Below are positions 5,550 through 7,001 of a stretch of DNA of 7,001 bases, one piece after another (position 1 is the first letter of the stretch; each line of letters begins with the position of its first letter). Below the pieces are notes generated by a model. That model saw only the letters and a list, made by a program, of their open reading frames with translations, was not told the DNA's origin and searched no databases. The stretch is from DUOH01 sp036562625 (GTDB lineage: Bacteria; Bacillota; UBA4882; UBA10575), in contig DATCJV010000123.1 in the NCBI GenBank assembly GCA_036562625.1, positions 1 to 7,001 of the forward strand, in the 5' to 3' direction. Made by a program: the position numbers and the translations under genes.

Positions 5550-6128
5550 TTACTTTACAATAGACGTGTCCTTGGCTGCCTGCCAAGTGGAGATCACCAG
5601 TTCAAAATGTAACTTGGGTTCTTCGAAAGCCGCCTCCTCGCCCCGGGGTTTCCTTCCGGTCCGAGTATGCACTTGAAGTCTGTCCACTGCCAGATATTTT
5701 TCATGAAAAGTCAGCAACTTCAGGAAGTCAACCAGCTCCTGAAAGGCGCCTTCCCCCGTAAGCGTCATCCCCACCCGTTGCCAGCCTTTTGGCGCTGTTA
5801 GCCGCGGATGCATCCGCTTCTCCTTAATCACTACTCCCGACAAATCCGCTAATTCCAGAGAGATCGTCATAATCTCGCCGAGCACATGATCGACCGGGCC
5901 GGTGAAGAGTCCGGCCTCCCAGCGGCGAACCTCATTCTGCAAATTCGCGACCTCCACCGCGGTTGAGAGCACCGGAGGCTGTTGCTGTTTTTCCGAAAAT
6001 AGCCTGTCCCGGGCCGGTCCGGCATAGCGCCACAGAATAACCGGTAAACTCAGGCCTATGACCAGCAGCGGCCAGCGGGATTTTTCTTTATCGTCCTGCT
6101 TCCGACAGGGTGTTTGCTGCTTCTTCAA
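5550..6128 (-). CDS. pilO: PilO/GspM-like inner-membrane assembly protein
   Basis: This 192-residue bitopic membrane protein has a basic cytoplasmic tail, a membrane helix (about 19-34), a short coiled-coil-like stretch (about 42-72) and a periplasmic ferredoxin-like domain. The domain core GWQRVGMTLTGEGAFQELVDFLKLL (115-139), then YLAVDRLQVHTRT (145-157) and LHFELVIS (173-180), follows the PilO/GspM pattern of a strand, a helix LVxFLxxL, and two strands. PilO pairs with PilN and holds the PilP-secretin complex in the inner membrane. I place the start at TTG 6126-6128, because GGGGGAGG lies 6 nt upstream and the longer GTG form (6170) would overlap the previous gene by 83 nt; even so the overlap with that gene is 41 nt. 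Sequence identity in this family is low, so the call rests on topology, pattern and gene order. Confidence 0.75.
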   Translation of the reverse strand: MKKQQTPCRKQDDKEKSRWPLLVIGLSLPVILWRYAGPARDRLFSEKQQQPPVLSTAVEVANLQNEVRRWEAGLFTGPVDHVLGEIMTISLELADLSGVVIKEKRMHPRLTAPKGWQRVGMTLTGEGAFQELVDFLKLLTFHEKYLAVDRLQVHTRTGRKPRGEEAAFEEPKLHFELVISTWQAAKDTSIVK

Positions 6129-7001
6129 GATTAACCTCCCCCAGCGGCCCGGCCAGAGAAAAGACTTCACTATGATGCGCTCCGGTGGTGATTCCCCCCC
6201 TGACCTTCAACCCCTTCAGAAAAGGGGAGGTCAAGAGACGCTGGTACAATTCACCGAAGACCGGAGTATACCCGGAGACCTCCTTCACCTCCGCCCCGTC
6301 AATCACCAAACTGTTCAGGACGGTTCCCTCCGGAGCGATGCTTGTCCATTCCCGCAAAAACCACAAAGGCGCCAGCCTCTTCTTTTGCAGGTCCGCATAG
6401 AAACGTGCTTTAGCCGTCAGCAAAGTCTTCTCCTGTTGCCAGGCAGCTTCCGCCTTCGCTTTCTTGGCCGCCAACCCCATTTGGAAAAGGACGCCTCCTA
6501 CGATGAAGCAGAGGCCCACCGCGGCGATCAGCCCGGAATAGAGGAACCTTCTACGCCGGACGGCGCTTTCATCAGGAGTGAACCGGATCCCATACCCGGT
6601 GGCGGCCCCCATTCCCTCCAGGGCCAACCCGGTGGCGGCTACTGCGCCGGTGGTGCTGATCCCCTTCTCTCCGAGTCCCTGCAGGAAACCGTAGAGGGGC
6701 GGGTACCCCACCGCTCTCTCCTCCAGCCCAAAACAAGCGGCCACTGTTCTTCGTAAATCCCGGTAATCAAGGCCGGTGGCTGAACCCAACAAATAACAGC
6801 GCAGGAGCGCATCCTCCTCCTCTCTTCTGAGCAACAACCGGATGATCTTCAGTTCTCCGCCTAAGGCGTCCAGATTATACTCCTGCTCCGGCTTTAAAGG
6901 ATTCGGAAAGCTCCGTAAGAAGACTATTCTGTCTTTATTGAAGATCCCGATCTCTGTCTCCGTGTCCGACACCTCAATATAGCCGTAGGTTCCCCGGGAA
7001 T
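6088..7001 (-). CDS. PilM-PilN fusion (GspL-like) assembly protein, 5' end outside the window
   Basis: The frame is open to the right edge, so the apparent GTG start at 6972 is internal; 303 residues are visible. The first part (GTYGYIEVSDTETEIGIFNKDRIVFLRSF, from residue 3) is the strand-turn-strand of the actin-like PilM fold that contacts the nucleotide phosphates, followed by the late PilM helices up to about residue 130. A basic RRRRF segment and one membrane helix (about 152-174) follow. The rest is PilN-like: a coiled coil (about 176-205), then PLWFLREWTSIAPEGTVLNSLVIDG, VSGYTPVFGELYQRLLTSPF and a final strand. PilM and PilN are normally separate; one chain with both parts is the layout of GspL. 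The gene leads the visible operon, and the PilO-like gene starts inside its 3' end. Polarity and domains are clear; the nucleotide-binding part is mostly outside the window. Confidence 0.82.
   Translation of the reverse strand, partial: SRGTYGYIEVSDTETEIGIFNKDRIVFLRSFPNPLKPEQEYNLDALGGELKIIRLLLRREEEDALLRCYLLGSATGLDYRDLRRTVAACFGLEERAVGYPPLYGFLQGLGEKGISTTGAVAATGLALEGMGAATGYGIRFTPDESAVRRRRFLYSGLIAAVGLCFIVGGVLFQMGLAAKKAKAEAAWQQEKTLLTAKARFYADLQKKRLAPLWFLREWTSIAPEGTVLNSLVIDGAEVKEVSGYTPVFGELYQRLLTSPFLKGLKVRGGITTGAHHSEVFSLAGPLGEVNLEEAANTLSEAGR
6135..6142 (-). promoter_or_regulatory. Ribosome-binding site that sets the PilO-like gene start
   Basis: Minus-strand GGGGGAGG, 6 nt before the TTG at 6128. 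It lies inside the end of the PilM-PilN gene. The alternative GTG at 6170 has only GGAG at about 9 nt. Confidence 0.6.

Noticed and set aside
6058..6756. Long plus-strand open frame opposite the PilM-PilN gene
   Set aside because: It is antisense to a clear coding region, rich in Q, P, S and R as expected from a GC-rich shadow frame, and matches no family I recognise.
6972..6972. GTG at 6970-6972 as the start of the PilM-PilN gene
   Set aside because: The frame continues upstream to the window edge and those residues (GTYGYIEV) complete the PilM strand that leads into SDTETEIGIF, so this GTG is an internal valine codon.
1..7001. CRISPR arrays, rRNA genes, integrase attachment sites or phage genes
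   Set aside because: I saw no regularly spaced direct repeats, no rRNA sequence, and no integrase or phage structural gene. The tRNA-His gene is intact with no duplicated 3' end in the window that would mark an integrated element.

Overview
The window looks like a chromosome segment from a diderm member of the Firmicutes (Bacillota). Three genes have a firmicute character: a YlmC/YmxH PRC-barrel gene linked to sporulation, a NusG domain-II (DUF1312-like) membrane protein, and TTG/GTG starts with strong GGAGG ribosome sites. An outer-membrane secretin with its inner-membrane alignment proteins implies an outer membrane. Lineages such as Limnochordia/Hydrogenispora-like bacteria, Halanaerobiia or Negativicutes would fit, but the exact taxon is a guess. 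Every gene I can support is on the minus strand, so transcription runs from high to low coordinates.

Region 1 (7001 to 2463) is the distal part of a type IV pilus or type II secretion-like assembly operon. In transcription order it holds a PilM-PilN fusion with a GspL-like layout (5' end outside the window), a PilO/GspM-like protein, a PilP/GspC-like protein and a large PilQ/GspD secretin. The gene order is pilM-N-O-P-Q, but the first two genes are one polypeptide. The expected machine is a cytoplasmic actin-like platform (PilM), bitopic inner-membrane proteins (PilN, PilO), a periplasmic linker (PilP) and the outer-membrane gate (PilQ). The secretin is unusual: five tandem STN/N0-like repeats are followed by two N1-like repeats before the beta-barrel domain.

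Region 2 (2462 to 2051) is non-coding for protein. It holds a weak terminator candidate after the secretin, a good sigma-A-type promoter, a tRNA-His(GTG) gene with encoded CCA, its intrinsic terminator, and a roughly 125-nt leader in front of the next gene. A 9-nt segment of that leader is exactly complementary to the next gene's ribosome-binding site.

Region 3 (2050 to 244) looks like a compact operon: a single-domain TMEM165/GDT1 (UPF0016) cation transporter, a NusG_II-domain membrane-anchored protein, a class I SAM-dependent methyltransferase and a YlmC/YmxH PRC-barrel protein. The first three genes are nearly contiguous or overlap. The fourth follows after about 76 nt and may have its own promoter.

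Region 4 (243 to 1) holds the start of another minus-strand gene that runs off the left edge. Its 33 visible residues resemble the N-terminus of ISLre2/UPF0236-type transposases. A perfect 10-bp inverted repeat immediately upstream of its ATG would fold over a Shine-Dalgarno-like element.
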